Source: Glandiceps talaboti | Taxonomy: Eukaryota; Hemichordata; Enteropneusta; Spengelidae | Assembly: GCF_964340395.1 (NCBI RefSeq) | Contig: NC_135555.1 | Span: 13,773,246 to 13,837,245, forward strand | Reading direction: 5' to 3' | Length of the DNA stretch: 64,000 nucleotides | In this document: positions 33,601 to 48,600 of the stretch, piece after piece | Layout: each line of letters starts with the position of its first letter | Numbering within the stretch: the first letter of the stretch is position 1 | Made by a program: the position numbers and the translations under genes | Notes under the pieces: model-generated | What the model was told of the DNA's origin: nothing | The model's input: only the letters and a program-made list of their open reading frames with translations | Database searches by the model: none

Positions 33601-36600
33601 CATCTAAAATACATTGTAAGTGTTCGGTACTTCACCACCTAAATGCATATGCTGTAAAAATTGATGTTGATATACAGAATTGAGAAAAGAGAATATACTA
33701 CATGTGTACATGTCTAAAACAGCAGTGTGAAACTTTTTTCCAATTTTGAATGTTTTCAATTTGTTCATATATTTACCTGTTGTAAAATTTATATATATCA
33801 AACCTTCACTAGAAATAGCTTAGTCCTTGTAAATAGTGTATTAATCTCATTAATAGTCATTGAGGTATGTACACTGCTTGATATGTCCATATCTAACACA
33901 GCTTGATGTCTGTATGTAAACAGTTGTGAAGTGACTTTGTCAACATGATCAGACTTGTTGTTCACTTGTTTGTCAGAAAATTTACGATTTATGGGGATTT
34001 TGATACCGTGTGATTGCGAATACAATAACACAATACGTTGAAAATGTGAGAAAAACAATTGGAACATGTTGTTCCAGTTGCAGCTTCTGGGGTGGTTTAA
34101 CAGAAATGGATGAAGTTATCATGATTATTATGCAAAATGATGTGGATAGTACAGTTTCGGAGTATTGTTATTTTTTCATATTTTAAGCATAACTGACTTG
34201 TTCCTTCTAAAGTCTTTCCACAGATATCTTCACATGTTATCTATAGTTTTAAGTACTTACTGTATTATGACATTTGAAGTGTTTAGTTGAGAAATTGTTC
34301 AAGGATAAATTATGTTATTGGTGATATGAAAATTCATAAAAAATATGGTCAATCCTTAGTTACGTAATATAGTATTTACCTCATGGTAAAATTCGGTGTG
34401 CCCGCTAAGCTAATTTGACGCTCCACTGACGCACACGATTTCTTGTGACTCATGTGAGGTGTTCCCTATCTCATACTATGATAGTGTGGTAACTCACAAG
34501 AAATCCCAGTTTTTCTCATTTTTGACTCACAACAACAAAATTTGGCAATCATTAGGAGAAGGTAGATGGTCACAGTAGAACAAGAAAGTTGACTTATTTT
34601 CATGCTAGTTTATAGCAATGCATAATAGTAGTGCATGACATAAAGCAGATTGAGTCATGGTGTTGATGTTATGATCAAATAATTGTTAGTTTTATAACTT
34701 GCCTGGATGGCAAAAATCTATTTCAGGTAACTAGAATTGGTCAATAATATGTAACTTCATAAGTCTCGATAACAGATGTTTTATGAATATGAATATTACA
34801 GTTTAGAATGTTGTTGTGTAATCATTTGGTCTGATATTAGCATCAGGAATTTCAAGTCTTTCATATGCAGAAATTAAAAAAAAATGTTGTAATTACATGT
34901 GCATGTACGATCTGTTACGCTTTCTGCTTGTGAAGTTCCACAGAAACACAAACAAAACACTTGAAGAAGTAAAAACAAACAAGCAAGCAGCAAATGTACA
35001 CAACACAAGCAGTAATTAACAGTTACTAACACTCATGTATCATGTGCAGCCATAGACACATCTCATGAAAAAAGTCCATTTCTCTTATAGTCTTATAGTG
35101 ATAAAAATTCTGAAATTCTTGAAAAATTACATATTTTGTATGACCTTGATTTTTTTTTTTTTTTTTTTTTGGGGGGGGGGGGGGCTTTATACATGTAGTT
35201 GAAAGTTGCAAAGTTGAGTACTAGCTGTCTTTTTTGGTCTTGTTGGTCTCAACATCTTGATAACACAGATAACATTGCCACTGAAAAATGAAGGTATTAA
35301 CAGGTTTGAAATAACCAAGAGATAAAACCTGGAAAGTTCTGGACAGTGTCTCTCTCTGACAGAAATACAATGTACTGTACCAAAGGACCTTGATTATATG
35401 AATCATATCTGTAACATAAACAGTGTTAGAGATATCTCTGGTGTCATCAATCATACAAATGGTGATGGCTTGAGTTGTTAGATACTCATAATAACATGAG
35501 ATAAATGACAATATGGATGTTGATTGTCACTTTAGAGACAGGTATCCATATCTGTAATAATTGGTGATTACTCCTCAGAAATGTCATATTAATATTGTTT
35601 TGTTTATATTAATAGTCATAAAAGATTGTATAGCATTGACACTCCTTTGAACTGTCATATTAATATTGTCTTGTTTATATTGATAGATAAGTCATAAAGA
35701 TAGTACTGCATTGTTGCAGGTTATTTTTTTTCTATATAGTGGTGGATCTGGAGAGGTATGAAAACACTTCAAGTTAGAACTGCATCAAGTGTTTTAAACT
35801 TATTTATAATTGAGGAGGGGGGCAGATGTCACAATTTTGAACCTATAGTATAGACATATATTTATTTAGGTTTGATTTTATGATTTTGTTTGGAAGCATC
35901 AGAGTGTGTGGTCAGTAGGGATGATTGCACAAGCTCAACAAACGAACATTGTTCAGTTTAGGTCAAACCCCCCTCCCCTTAAACGAATGTTCACAAGTCA
36001 CTAGTGGGACATAAAATGTTTATATATGATGTAAACTATGATGAAAACTGTAGCACTCGCACCACTACGATCATATAATGTAAACACATGATTGTAATTG
36101 TAAACACATTAAAATATTACCAGAAACCCAGCACCATACATGATGTATCTCACATTAGAAGTAAATTTTTTTTATCAACTTATCAACATCTCAGTAGTAA
36201 ATACAAATGCTGTTATCTTTGAAGGAGTGAAAGTTTTCCGTCAAATTTGGTTAGAAGTACAAAAACGAAGTTCAACAATCACATTGACACCATTGACTCA
36301 CCTTATTTGAGTCTACGTATATGTGCCACCCTTTGGGGTGTTTTCTAGCCCTTTGGTCTAAAATGGGGTCTTTTTTTTTTTTGAGCTGAAGAGTGTAAAA
36401 TGGGGTCCACTTTGCGTTATTTTTATTTTGCTTGGTCTAAAATGTGGCCCATTGTCCTTTGCCAAATCATAACTGCCATTAATTGCCCCAAAATGTTGGA
36501 AAATGTAATGAGGCCTAAACTTTCATCTTTCAAAAACCTGTAATGGTCTAAAATGGGGTATTGATTTTTGGTCAAAGTGGGTCTAAAATAGGGCCTGGGG

Positions 36601-39600
36601 TTTTCAGCACTGGCCACACACCCCTTCATGTACCAAAGCTGGCCATGGTACTGCCCCAGGACAGTTCTCCTCCCCCCCTAAATGAACAAAGTTCACTTAT
36701 TGAGCTTGTGTGACATTGTGCAGTTGTCCCTTACTTGAGATGTCTTATGCTATTGTGTTTTTTTTATTGGATGAAATCAGTAAAATAAGATTAATTAAAT
36801 TAAATCAACAAATTACTGTTGACACAAGAGTTAGTTGTAGAGATACATGTGTACTTGTTACTACAAACAAGTTATCACGCTGATCTGCTAAATATAGGAT
36901 TGCAGTGTAAGAAAATATTTTGTGTACCAAGCTGAAACTTTGAAGAGCTAATTTTCATGAGCTTTACATCTAGGTATGTAGATATGTAAACTTATCGGTC
37001 AGAGTTACAAGGCTTAATTACAAGTTTTGGTGACATGAAACTTGGTGAACAAATGGGAAAATGGAAATCTAGCAGAGACTGTTTGCAGGTACTGACAAAA
37101 TTTGCCTTACTTTGAGCAAACGTTTCTGTGAGTTTGTTGTACGAAATTTGAATTTGTTTATTAAAATGATTTTGAATACTTTATGAATTAATGTCTGGCG
37201 AGGATGTTTGTCCATGGTGCTATAAATCAGAACTTTTTTTTAAAAGATGAAAAAAAAAGTTGTTGACTTGATGTTGATTAGTTAGTCAGGATCTGTTTAG
37301 CATGGTCTACCATCCTTGTTGCTGTCACATGTACTTCCTGGTATTATCATATTTCTAATAATAATAATTATCATTATTCTGAAAGACAGAAGGAATCAAA
37401 GTTGTCTATTTTTTTGGTGTATAAAGTAGGGTTCAATTTAAAGTGGTGTTTGTACAACTTATCTGTTTGTTGATTTGGTATCTGAGATGACTGGTAATCT
37501 GTGATGACACAGTGTTAGGCTTTGTGCAGATTACTTCAAAAGTTGGTACACCTGTGCACTCATTGAACATCCAGACCAAGTTTTAACAACAATGGAATGA
37601 TTAAGGGCAACCTTCACGTTGCTATATTTGGTTCCTTAATCTGACATCTAGCACAATACATGTATAGTGCATGTTACAGGTTAAGGGCATCCCCTTTTAA
37701 TTAAAACCTGTTGCAGATCAAATCATTACTTATACATCCAGACCAAGCTATTAACAAAAATAGACATGATTAAGGGGACTCTCCAAGTTGCTATTTTCTG
37801 GTAAATTGATCTGACATCAAGCACAATACAGTGTACATTACATGTTAAGGGCACTCCTTCATTCACACCAACTCAGATCAAAAAGTTAGTAACATACACA
37901 TAATATCACATACAGAAACTCTAAGTTCCACACTGTTCATTCAGCAGTACATGTGTATTAAGTACACGTATGAATGGAACCAAGTATACATATGGTTCAC
38001 ATTTGTTTTAAATACTCAAGTTTGTGATTTATGAATGCACTAACAACAATTATTAAAAACAGATAAAGAGTGATAAGGAGAGAAGTCAATTAGACGTTGT
38101 CCCTGCCATGCCATATGTTATGTCATTGCTTACAATCAGTAGGTATGTACATGTGAAGTAGGTAGGAGACTCAAACCAGACAAGGTGACAAATACTTGAA
38201 ATACTACAAATACCACAAGATGAAATAATTGTACTCTGTATTTGCTGGGTTATTGGAGAGCTTACATACAGTTCCCAGTTCCCTTTTTTTATTGTATATG
38301 TATAATAGAAATTCTGAAGCAAACTGTGTACTTTTTACCCCTTTTGAAGTTTTGATCTTGGGTCTCACGGATATGTATTTGATTAGGTATACATGTGGAG
38401 AGCTTTGTGGTTTTTTTTGGTAATCATTTGTTGGTCTCGTTACCTGTCTCTGTCAGGGCTATCACGGCAACATGAAAAGAATGGATGTGTTTTTTTACTG
38501 AAACCGACTCTGTCATCAAATCATTAAAAGTTTATTCAAACATATTCCAGAGACATGAATGGGATAAGAATTTTGTGTAGGAATTTATGTTGATGTTAAT
38601 CATGTGTCAAATGTGAAATACTTATGTTGACCTGGGGTATTGGGGGTTAAATAGAGTATACTGTTATACATATATACACTGCATGTTTAACCGCGTCCAG
38701 TATACAATGCTGTAGAAATGTACATTCTTGCTGTAACCCTGTTTGCCCTCCTCTGCTCAAAGACATCGCGTGATTCGTGGCACGAACAGGTGTGCGTGGA
38801 TGGATTGATGGGGTGGAGGGTGGGGGTGGGGGGTGTGGGGTGGGGGGTGTGGGTGGGGTTTAGAAAGGGTATAAGTGAGCTGTTGGTTAGATTAGGATAC
38901 CAGTAACTTTGAGGGTCCAGTTGACTAGTTCTTGTTAGTTGGGGTGTGGGAAAGTTGTTGATCCATAGTGAACAGGTATGTGTCGGGTGACTATGATGAA
39001 CAGATGTGTATGGGTCATTTGGGTGGGGAAAGAAGAATTGGTGAGGGGTTTATTAGATTGACATCCTGAGGAATTTTGAGGAGCAGCAGCCAAGCCAGCT
39101 GTAGTTGTTTGGGATGAGGGAAAGGGGTTGATTTATAGCATGAAGAGGTGTGTGTTGGTTGATGGGGATGGCGACAGAGTAATTGAAGGTGGAGGGTTTT
39201 AATAGCTTGAGATCCTGGGAACTTTTAATGTCACAGTTGACCACCTTCTGTTTGTGCATGTAGGGGTGTGGGAATTTCTGGGAAAGTTGTTGAGGTGATG
39301 ACATATAATCTAAACCAAGGAACTACACACCAACTAATTTACAGGAAATTTTGAATACCAAACATTCAAAGACCATGCTTTTCAGTTCTCCTCTAGAGAT
39401 GTATAGCTATTGAGATCAGTTCTGTAAATTTAAAATGAGGCTGTGGATTGTTTTGTAGGGGGTATGTGTTAAGTGGGGTTAGGGGTGTTGTTGAGGTGAT
39501 ATTCTATATTTGGAACTTGAGTTTGGTTTGTAGGGCTATAGAATGGATATTGGGGTTATGATGTACACGTACACCTATATGTGACAGTGTACTATACATT

Positions 39601-42600
39601 TAGGAAGTTATATACTAGTCTGTAAGGTACGCCATGACAGGGCGCCCTCACACATCGGCCAACAAGAGGAGGCCAGTGAGGGCGAAACGTCACAATGTAT
39701 CTTACAGTCTAGTTATACACCTGACCAACTCCTTTATTCCCAAGAAATGTTGTAAATGTGACTAGAAAAACCCATGTAATGTTGATGTACAAGACATGAG
39801 TCATGATAAACAGGTGTATGGGGTCAGGGGTGGGGTACCTGTAAGTGTGGGTACAGGGAGGGGAATACTGTATGGTATGTTTGTGTGCTTGGTGGGGTGT
39901 AGGGAGTGGGTAAGGGGAAGTTTGCATAGTGTGCTTTTTGAGGGGTTGGTTTAAGCTTATCTAGATGATATTGACATACCTACTCCTACAGCATTCATGA
40001 ATGGATACAAACAGTTTATTTATTTATTTATTTATTAATCTTTCATATACAGACACCATTTCAGTGCATTAGCACTGTTCTCCCAATGGAACCTGTTGCA
40101 AGATTACGTACACAGAAAACAAACAAACAAAAGGGACAAACCAGGACAAAAAGTTAAAGACGCACAGTGCACTTTAAAAGATATCCACTCACATTACCAG
40201 ACTACATTCTTAAGATGTCTTTTAAATATCAATGGGTTCGGAGCTGATCTTATGGATAGGGGTAGATTGTTCCATAGAACAGCACCACTATAGTGAAATG
40301 CCCATTTCCCATATTCAGTTTTAACTGTAGGGATGTATATGTTACCTTTACTGGCCTGTCTTGTGTTATGAAGATGAATTTGGTTGGAAAGATTGAACAT
40401 TTCAGTGAGGTAACTAGGCACATTACCTGTTACGGATTTGTAGACGAGTGTTGCCAGTTGGCGCTTCCATCTAATTTGAGGACTGACCCAACCCAAGTTT
40501 TCATATATACCCAACCCGTACTAGTATCACGGGGAACAGTTACATTTGTATATCAAAGGTAAACTGATTTATGACTCTTCCTCCCCATGCCAAAATACGG
40601 TGACACAACTTGGCGAGCACTGCCTGGAACAACGGGGTCAGGGGAGTGTTTTTCATCTTTGAATAAACAGTAAAATGCTAACTCATACAGCATTATGTGA
40701 ATGGATATTTATGACCCCCTTCCCCCTCCTCCCTCCATACTCAAAAATACAGTGACATGACCCTGTGAGCATCACCTGAAAGGGGGTCAGTGGAGTATTT
40801 TACATCCTTGAATAAACATGTATGTGTCACTGTATCCTGTTATTTATGATCTTATCATTGACAACTTTTATCAGAAAAGGTCTGGTAATTATGAACTGTA
40901 TTATACATGTACATGTATACTAAGGACTCCACTGTTCCTGTTTATATCCTGTTGAGACTAACATCCAGGTCAAATGCTAAGGTTAAGTGGTGTCATCAAC
41001 GCAGTGGTCAAGCACACTGACCATGCAGTCTGAGGGTTGGCTAGAAAACCACAAATTGGCAGATTGCCTGTGTTATTATTTGTATGAACACTAAATGTTC
41101 TCACAATATTCACTAGTACATGTATATGTATGTCACCTTTAGAAAGTTGCCGCCATTGTGTCACTGAAAACGAAAAGGGGTTGAAATGTGGGAGCCCAAC
41201 TTATTTTTTGAATTTAATACAGAGCAAGTGTAAACAATAGCTGTGCCAAGCATTTAACACAGTCACTATTATAAAAGAAAAGAGTACGACTTTTTTTGTA
41301 CATTTATTAGAATTTTCCAAATGTTCCACCTAGTGAAGCAGTATTAATTGTCCTCTATACATTTTGTTGTGAATATTACTTTTAACTGATACTGCCATGG
41401 TTAACATGATATCATCAACTGATAGGACACACACATGACTGAACAGTAAGATGTGGGCAAAAGTCACTTCACAGCATACTAGTAATTTTTAGTCCTAACT
41501 AAACTGCTGTTATCTTTGAAACCGGAATTCTTTCAGTCTTTTTTTTTTCATTATTTCCAAGGTCTTTCTTGAGTTAATGACAGTCACTTATAATCACTAC
41601 ATGTACTTACGTGTTTAATGTCTAAATGATAGCAAAAGAAATTATCAGACTCAATAGACCATAATATTTATTAGTTTGTATTCAGTTCAGAAGGGTACGC
41701 TGTCCTTCTACCTTTGTGAACGATGGTCACCAGAGTTTAATTAGACTTTTAAAAGACAAATCCTTCAGAAAATAACTGTAGTTACATGTATACCAGAAAA
41801 GCCATAATACATGTGTGAAGTGATATGCTCATATTCTCTATTCTAAGATGTCTCAATTTTGTTGTCTTTGTTATTCTTTGTTACTCTTCTTCTTTACTAA
41901 ATGTTATATAGATTTTTCTACACTTTAATAGAAATATTGTCAAAGTTAGGAAAATGAAAAGTGTGTCATTGTTTTGTAGATGTACATGTAGTTATGTAGA
42001 TATAGACATAGGAAGATGTTGTTTGTATGTGCTGATTAGTGATATTCTTCTCTAAATTCTCAGTCTTTTCCATCTTCTTGCAAAGGTTATGGAACCCCAG
42101 TAATAGAAAGGAGGAAAGGGTTAAAAGTTTCATAGTTTTCCATAAAATCTACCATGATTTTGTTTATGAATCCGAGTAAAATTGCTGGGGAACCCTGGTA
42201 GATTTGTCCATGCTGTAATACTGTTACAGTGAATATTTATTAACACCCTTTCATGTAGCAATGTAACTTGTGTGAGAATAAGACTTATGTCGGACCAAAC
42301 AAGGAAATAAAGCAATGGTAACCCATTGGTTAGTAAGATTGTTATCAAGCCAGATGACTCTGAGTTTTAAGTGACATGTTACCTACATGTACATGTTACC
42401 TACATTTGTACATTTACCCTTTGTGCCAAGGTGTCAAAATCCTCCCAAACAGGAAGGAGGAAATATCAATTAAATTTACAGTTTTTGTGCTTGTGTAAAC
42501 TTTTATCATATTTACATACATGTATACTGAGGGAATCCCCTAAAAAAGCCCGGGGAATCCAGACAAAACACACCTACATGTACAGGGGTACTACATGTAG

Positions 42601-45600
42601 GTATCCACTAGATACCCATAATATATATCGGAAACACTAACCAAAAGATTATAAACATCCTGCAAATTGTTTAGTAGATAAATGTTATAAAGATGTAAGC
42701 CGACATGATAATGTATTTTTTATGGTCAGTTGTGGTGCACTAGTTTGGCAGAATCTTGGTACTACATAGTATTTTTGTGGATGTCCTTGACTTGGAGGGC
42801 CTGTCTAAAGGATGGGGTATTAAGTATATCTCCACTCTTAAAGCAAGTCTGTGGTGTGATGTTTAGGAACACAAAGTTTATAAGGCGATGACGTCGTGTT
42901 TATACCTAACATCAGCAACGAAGCTGTGATGATTTAGTACAGTTCAATGGAGACACATAACACATGTTGTAATAATCCCTTCTAAAAATGTTGTCAACAT
43001 GTGTAGCCCTAATACCTGGTATTTGCATGTATTGAATATATTGAGTAATTGCGTATGAATACTAATCAGTTTAGTGAAGCCGACTGGTCCTTCAGATTCC
43101 TATGTTGTATTATGTCAACAATGGCGGCTAATGTCTACTTGACTGGTATCCAACCTTTCTTGTATGCAGTCTGTGTTGTAGTGTGTGACCTTGCGTTTAG
43201 CCATATGTTAATTACTGACAATTGTACTCACTCACCTAGGTTGTCCCCCCTTGTACAGAAGTATAAGAAGTAGAAGTTTTTAACTGTTACATTATTGAAT
43301 GTAATTACTGATACAGTTAGTTGCCTAGGTGACATCATCCTGAAATACCTCTGTGGTCACAGGTACTACAACCAGTCCCCAATTACATTTTGAAACGTAT
43401 AAAGACACTTTGCAATCATGTCTCCACATTGTAGCTTACATGTAAATGTCTCTCTGTGGTTACAGATGCAGCCAGTCCCCATTTTGAAATGTACAGACCA
43501 CTTTATAGTCATGAATGTAACCAGTTTCCATATTGTAGCTAACATGTCTCTCTGTGGTCACAGATGCAGCCAGACTCCAATTACATTTTGAAATGTCAGA
43601 CCACTTTACAGAGCTCTATAAAATGTTGTTCTCATAATATACATGTACATGTCCATGTAGCAGTCATACAGAATGTAGATGTTACACCCTTTACAGTCAT
43701 TGATGCAGTTTTCCCCATATTGCAGCTTGAAATATCATACGTATACTTTGCAGTCTGGGATGAAGCCTGCCCTCACAATGTTGCACCCCACTATAGTTAC
43801 AACTTTCTCCATACTTGTATTTCACAAGTCAGTCATGCAGTCTGGTCTTACCTTGCAACCTACACACACTATACCATGGTACCACTCTACATGTACATGT
43901 ATACAGATGTAAATATTGATGTAGACCGTCCCCATCAGCTTGAAATACAATGTACAAAATTAACAGCATGCCCCCAGATACATATACATATAACAACCAC
44001 AGATGTGGCACCGTACTATGCAGCCTGCCCTTACCTTGCAACCTGATACAATGCATACCCCCATCAGCCTGAAATCTGTTACTGTAGTACCAAGTAACTA
44101 TAGACAGCAAGTTCTCATAGACATGTACATGTACATGTAAATTACCATAGAGTGATGCAGCATATCCTCAGAGACATACATGTACATGTAGAGCAGCCTT
44201 ATGGTAAAGTTATATGTTGCACTTCCGGTCAACACGCCTCTCTGGTCAACTGATGCACCCTGTCCTCGCATGGTAGTGGCCAGAAATATAACACCACTCT
44301 GATGACACTTAATACATGTATATATAGCCTGCCCTCTACATACATGGAGCCCTAAGAGGTGACACACCATTCCCTATATAGGATGCACCATGTACCAATA
44401 TAGGACACTGAAATATTATACAACTGAACAAAACTGACAGATGCATTGATTGAAAATAGTCAAAGAATTTGGTGATTTGCGTTAACTGCATGAATTGAAA
44501 ATAATTTCATATTCTTTCTGTGCATTTCTGTATTTACATCTTTCTCAAAGTATGGATAGGATAGTACAATATATTCTGACACAGGTATTTAAAATCTCTG
44601 GTCCACTATCAACAACAACTTATTTGTTTCAGTCTTCAAGCAATTTTATTTTTTTTAAATTTTAGGATCATTTTAGATAGAGAAATTTCTCATGATGAGA
44701 TTAATCCTGCTCCAAGGCTGTGTAAGAAACAGGTGTTCAGTGTTGTGCCACCCATGGTCCATGTTGTTTGCTAGCTCCACGAGTATTATATGATAATTTA
44801 TATGTATACTTGATACAGCATTGCACTGTCTAAATATACGAGCGTTCTACTTTTATTTGTCACACATACAGTGAAGCTGCCATTGGTTGCTTATTTTATC
44901 CTCTGTGGTTTGTACCAGACTGTTTTGCAACCCTGGATTCCACTAAAAACTAATATGATGTACACATATGTTAATCAACTAACTTATTTAAAAGATTTGG
45001 ATGGAATTTTTGTCTGTGAAAAAAGAAATCTTTGGGGGAAAAAACACTGTTTTGTGTCATGTGTCTTGAGAAAATAGTCTTAGAAATCTTGTCAGTACAG
45101 TAGAACTTTGATATGATTGGGGCCATTGAGAGGCTTATGTTTATATGCATACCACCATCGCAGTAATGCATCCATGATAGGACCAAAGGGTTGAGGGCAC
45201 ACATCATCTGTAGAGCCAATTAGGAGCATGTTGTCATAGTTACATACGTCACGTGACTAGTTGAAGTACGAGATCACTAGCCTGTGCCTGCACACAACTG
45301 TCTAGAGAACATCACGTATCGGATGACAAACAGCTAAGAATGTCAGTACACTGCTGAGATTTGGGGAGGCCACGCAATGTCCTCAGCCAGCTGTTGGTGC
45401 CATCTTCCTGAAGGTTTGGTTGGGTATTGAGTTGGTTGGAGCATACATCCTCTGATCTAATCTGTTAGTGTGTGAATGTAATGTTGGTGATCAAACACTG
45501 ACAAGTTTCTCAAGACAGGAAAAAAATGAAGTTTATAATGAAGGCACAGTCTTGGAAAGGTAGAGGATTCTCTTGTTCGGATAGATAAGTATTTTAAGTT

Positions 45601-48600
45601 AGTCTGTGTCTACCACACCATTTGCCTTGGATTGGACATTGCCTTTTGTACACCAATAATGTAGTGAAGGTCAGTGCTAAATCAAAGCTAATGGTGGCAA
45701 GGGTGACGATAAGTTATTGACAGTACAGTAAATACAATGGGACCATAATTCAGGGGTCAAATTTAACTTGTACACTTGATGGTCAGATTTACATGTAGTC
45801 AAGTGAACTGTTTCAGCTACCGTATTCTAATGATTGCTATTGGACTAACAGACTACCAGTACCACCATATACAATGTACATGTAAATCTTTTAGTCTAGA
45901 TTTGTTTAGTTGTGTATATATATACACCCTGGACAATTGCTAGTTTTGAACCCTTGATGTATGTATATATGTATATATGTATATATGTATGTATGTATTT
46001 GGTCAAGTTAGATGTCATAGATAAGATAAAAAAGATGAACTTATCACATCATCTGTTAGATAGATCATGGACCTAGCAGTCTACAGTAGGATGTGACTAG
46101 CCAGGATGTTTATGCAGCCGCCATGATGAGATCGACAGATCAGCTAGATCTACATCATCAATATTATGACTCACAAACTTTAAGTTTTAATTAAGTATTA
46201 TGTTTATCAAGGTCTTTCGTGCCGCTTCACTTCTCAATAACTAGTCCTCAAGAAATAGTATGAAATGTCTGCAATATGTTTAAATGAAACAAGTAGTTCT
46301 GTACAGAGCTTATGTGCATGCTAGCTGTGCGGATGACTGGGTCTTCTTTTGCATTGAAACGGTGTGAGATGAGAGAGATCTCTCTTCGTGAAATCTTTCA
46401 TCGGTGAAAGTTTAAAACCAAACAGAGGAAGATACTATAGACCTGTACATGAACTTGAAGGCATGGAGAAATAATGATACACCACCCCATGACTTGGTTT
46501 TAAGGGAGATGAATACCAAATTTCAGGCAAAATCTGTAGACTATAGTGTAGTGTATATGTCGTCATTTATACTATAGTATAGGGAGACAACATTTTTGTT
46601 GTGGGTCAAAATGATACGTAAGAATGGGTCTTCTTCTTTGTGTGTAAAATACAGAAATTATCAACTTTTAAAACCAGTTTAGTTTATTTCCACTTTTCCT
46701 ATATTTCTCAGCCTCAACTAGATGTACAGATGTATGTGGACTTCATTGAGATTTAGACTTTGTAACAGGAAAATCGCCAACTATTAAAACTGACAAATTT
46801 ACCCAAGCTGCTTTTGTGAAAGATGACTGCCATAACAATAAACCCTCCATTTTATTTATACTTTGATAACTTAAAGTGTGCATGGATTCAAAAACTTTCA
46901 TCAAATTAGCATCCTCTTAGTGTAGTACTCGTTCTTCGATGTATTTCATTATATGGGTTTTAGCTTGATGATGAAACTCGTAGTGAAACTCCTCATGTAC
47001 ACACTGAGCTATGAAATCAGTGCTCCGTAGTGTTGTTGTAAATTGTTCATCAAAAAAGGAATACACGCTGTTGCTAAAAATAACTCTCAATCTACCAGTC
47101 CATTAGGAGTAAGATTGATTTGTAAATTATGGACCCAAGATTGATATTAAAAAATACCTGTCAAATATGTTTCAGACTAACTCCAGATGTCCGCTATCCA
47201 TCAAGATAAAAAATACGATTACACTTAGTGAATGGTTTTGCTTAGAACTGATATAAATAGCTGAGTAAAAGTTGATGTCGCGAATCATGCACAGTAAAAG
47301 TAAAAGTCTATATTCTGTCTGTTTTTATTCGAAGTTGTTAAAAATCGTTCCCTTGCAATTTATAAATCGTATTTTGTGGTAACAAATAGTGTTCCTGATA
47401 TGTATTGATCAAAATGAAATGAATGAAGAAAGAAGTTTATATTCTGTCAGTTTTTCTTCTGGATTGTTCGAATCACTTAGACTGTAAGATATGTAGTGTT
47501 GTTCATCGCTAAGCTCAAGCAATTCACAACTAAAGTTGAATTTTGCCTGGTGGTGTTATTTGGTGTTAAAAACACTTGCTTTCAATTCAGAAATTTTGTT
47601 ATGTTGTAGTAAAAGTGAGTCGTCAGTACACAGTAACATTACAAGGTTTCTTGAACTCTGAGTGTCGATGAACAGTGTTGACTCAAGTGGCTTTGCAATC
47701 TGTAGTGATAGCCACTCTGTTTCCGAATTTAATTACAAATACTCCAACAAAAACAATGTACTATCCGTCTCTCACATCAATGTCAGGTCTCTAAAAAAGA
47801 ACTACAACGAACTACAATGTGTGTATGAGGAAAGCATTGATAACAAATTTACATTTATTGCCTTGACTGAAATATGGCAGGTAGAAAATAAGCAACTGTA
47901 TAATTTGCCAAACTATCAACTTGAAATTAGTTGTAGGGAGCATGGTAGGGGTGGTGGTGTTGGGGTGTACATACATTCTTCCGTTCAATACCATTTATTA
48001 AGTAATATTTCAATTTGTAATGCTGAATCAATGTGGATTGAATTCATAGAAAAGGGCAAAACGTATTTGGTGGCTATTATTTATAGACCACCCAGTAGTA
48101 ATGCCGACTCATTCATAGATGATCTTGGTAGGACATTGCATGAACTTAACCACAAGTATCATGGATCCATAATTACAGGAGATTTTAATATTGATGTGGC
48201 AAAGTCGTCTAGTAATTCTGAAAAACTGCTAAACACACTATCGTGTTTGCATTTTGAACAAACTATTAGAACTCCTACCCGTGTAACAGATAGATCTGAA
48301 ACAATAATTGACCACCTCTATACGAATATGAGTTATGTCCACACTGATTCTGGCACTATTCTAGCCGATGTTTCTGACCATGTTCCAATCTTTACCTTTT
48401 TCAATAATGTAGATATCTCATTCTCAGACACAGGCAATGCATGCAATCTTGTAAGGGATTTTTCAAAATATGATAAGGATGAATTTGCTAGGGAAATTGA
48501 GAGTGAATCCTGGGATGGTGTTCTGAATTGCCAGGATGTTAATGACTCGTATAACTATTTCTGTACACGGTTTCTCGAAGTTGCTTCAAAGTATGCCCCA

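Noticed and set aside
38718-38906. 62-codon Gly/Trp/Val-rich ORF
   Set aside because: It is produced by the G-rich GGGTGTGG low-complexity stretch.
39612-39716. Hammerhead ribozyme
   Set aside because: GAAAC is present next to a stem, but the required CUGAUGA core is not, so I only report a structured hairpin.
43564-44046. 160-codon plus-strand ORF
   Set aside because: It lies in degenerate tandem repeats with CATGTA motifs; the protein is repeat-driven (CACPHN, AACPY) and matches nothing known.
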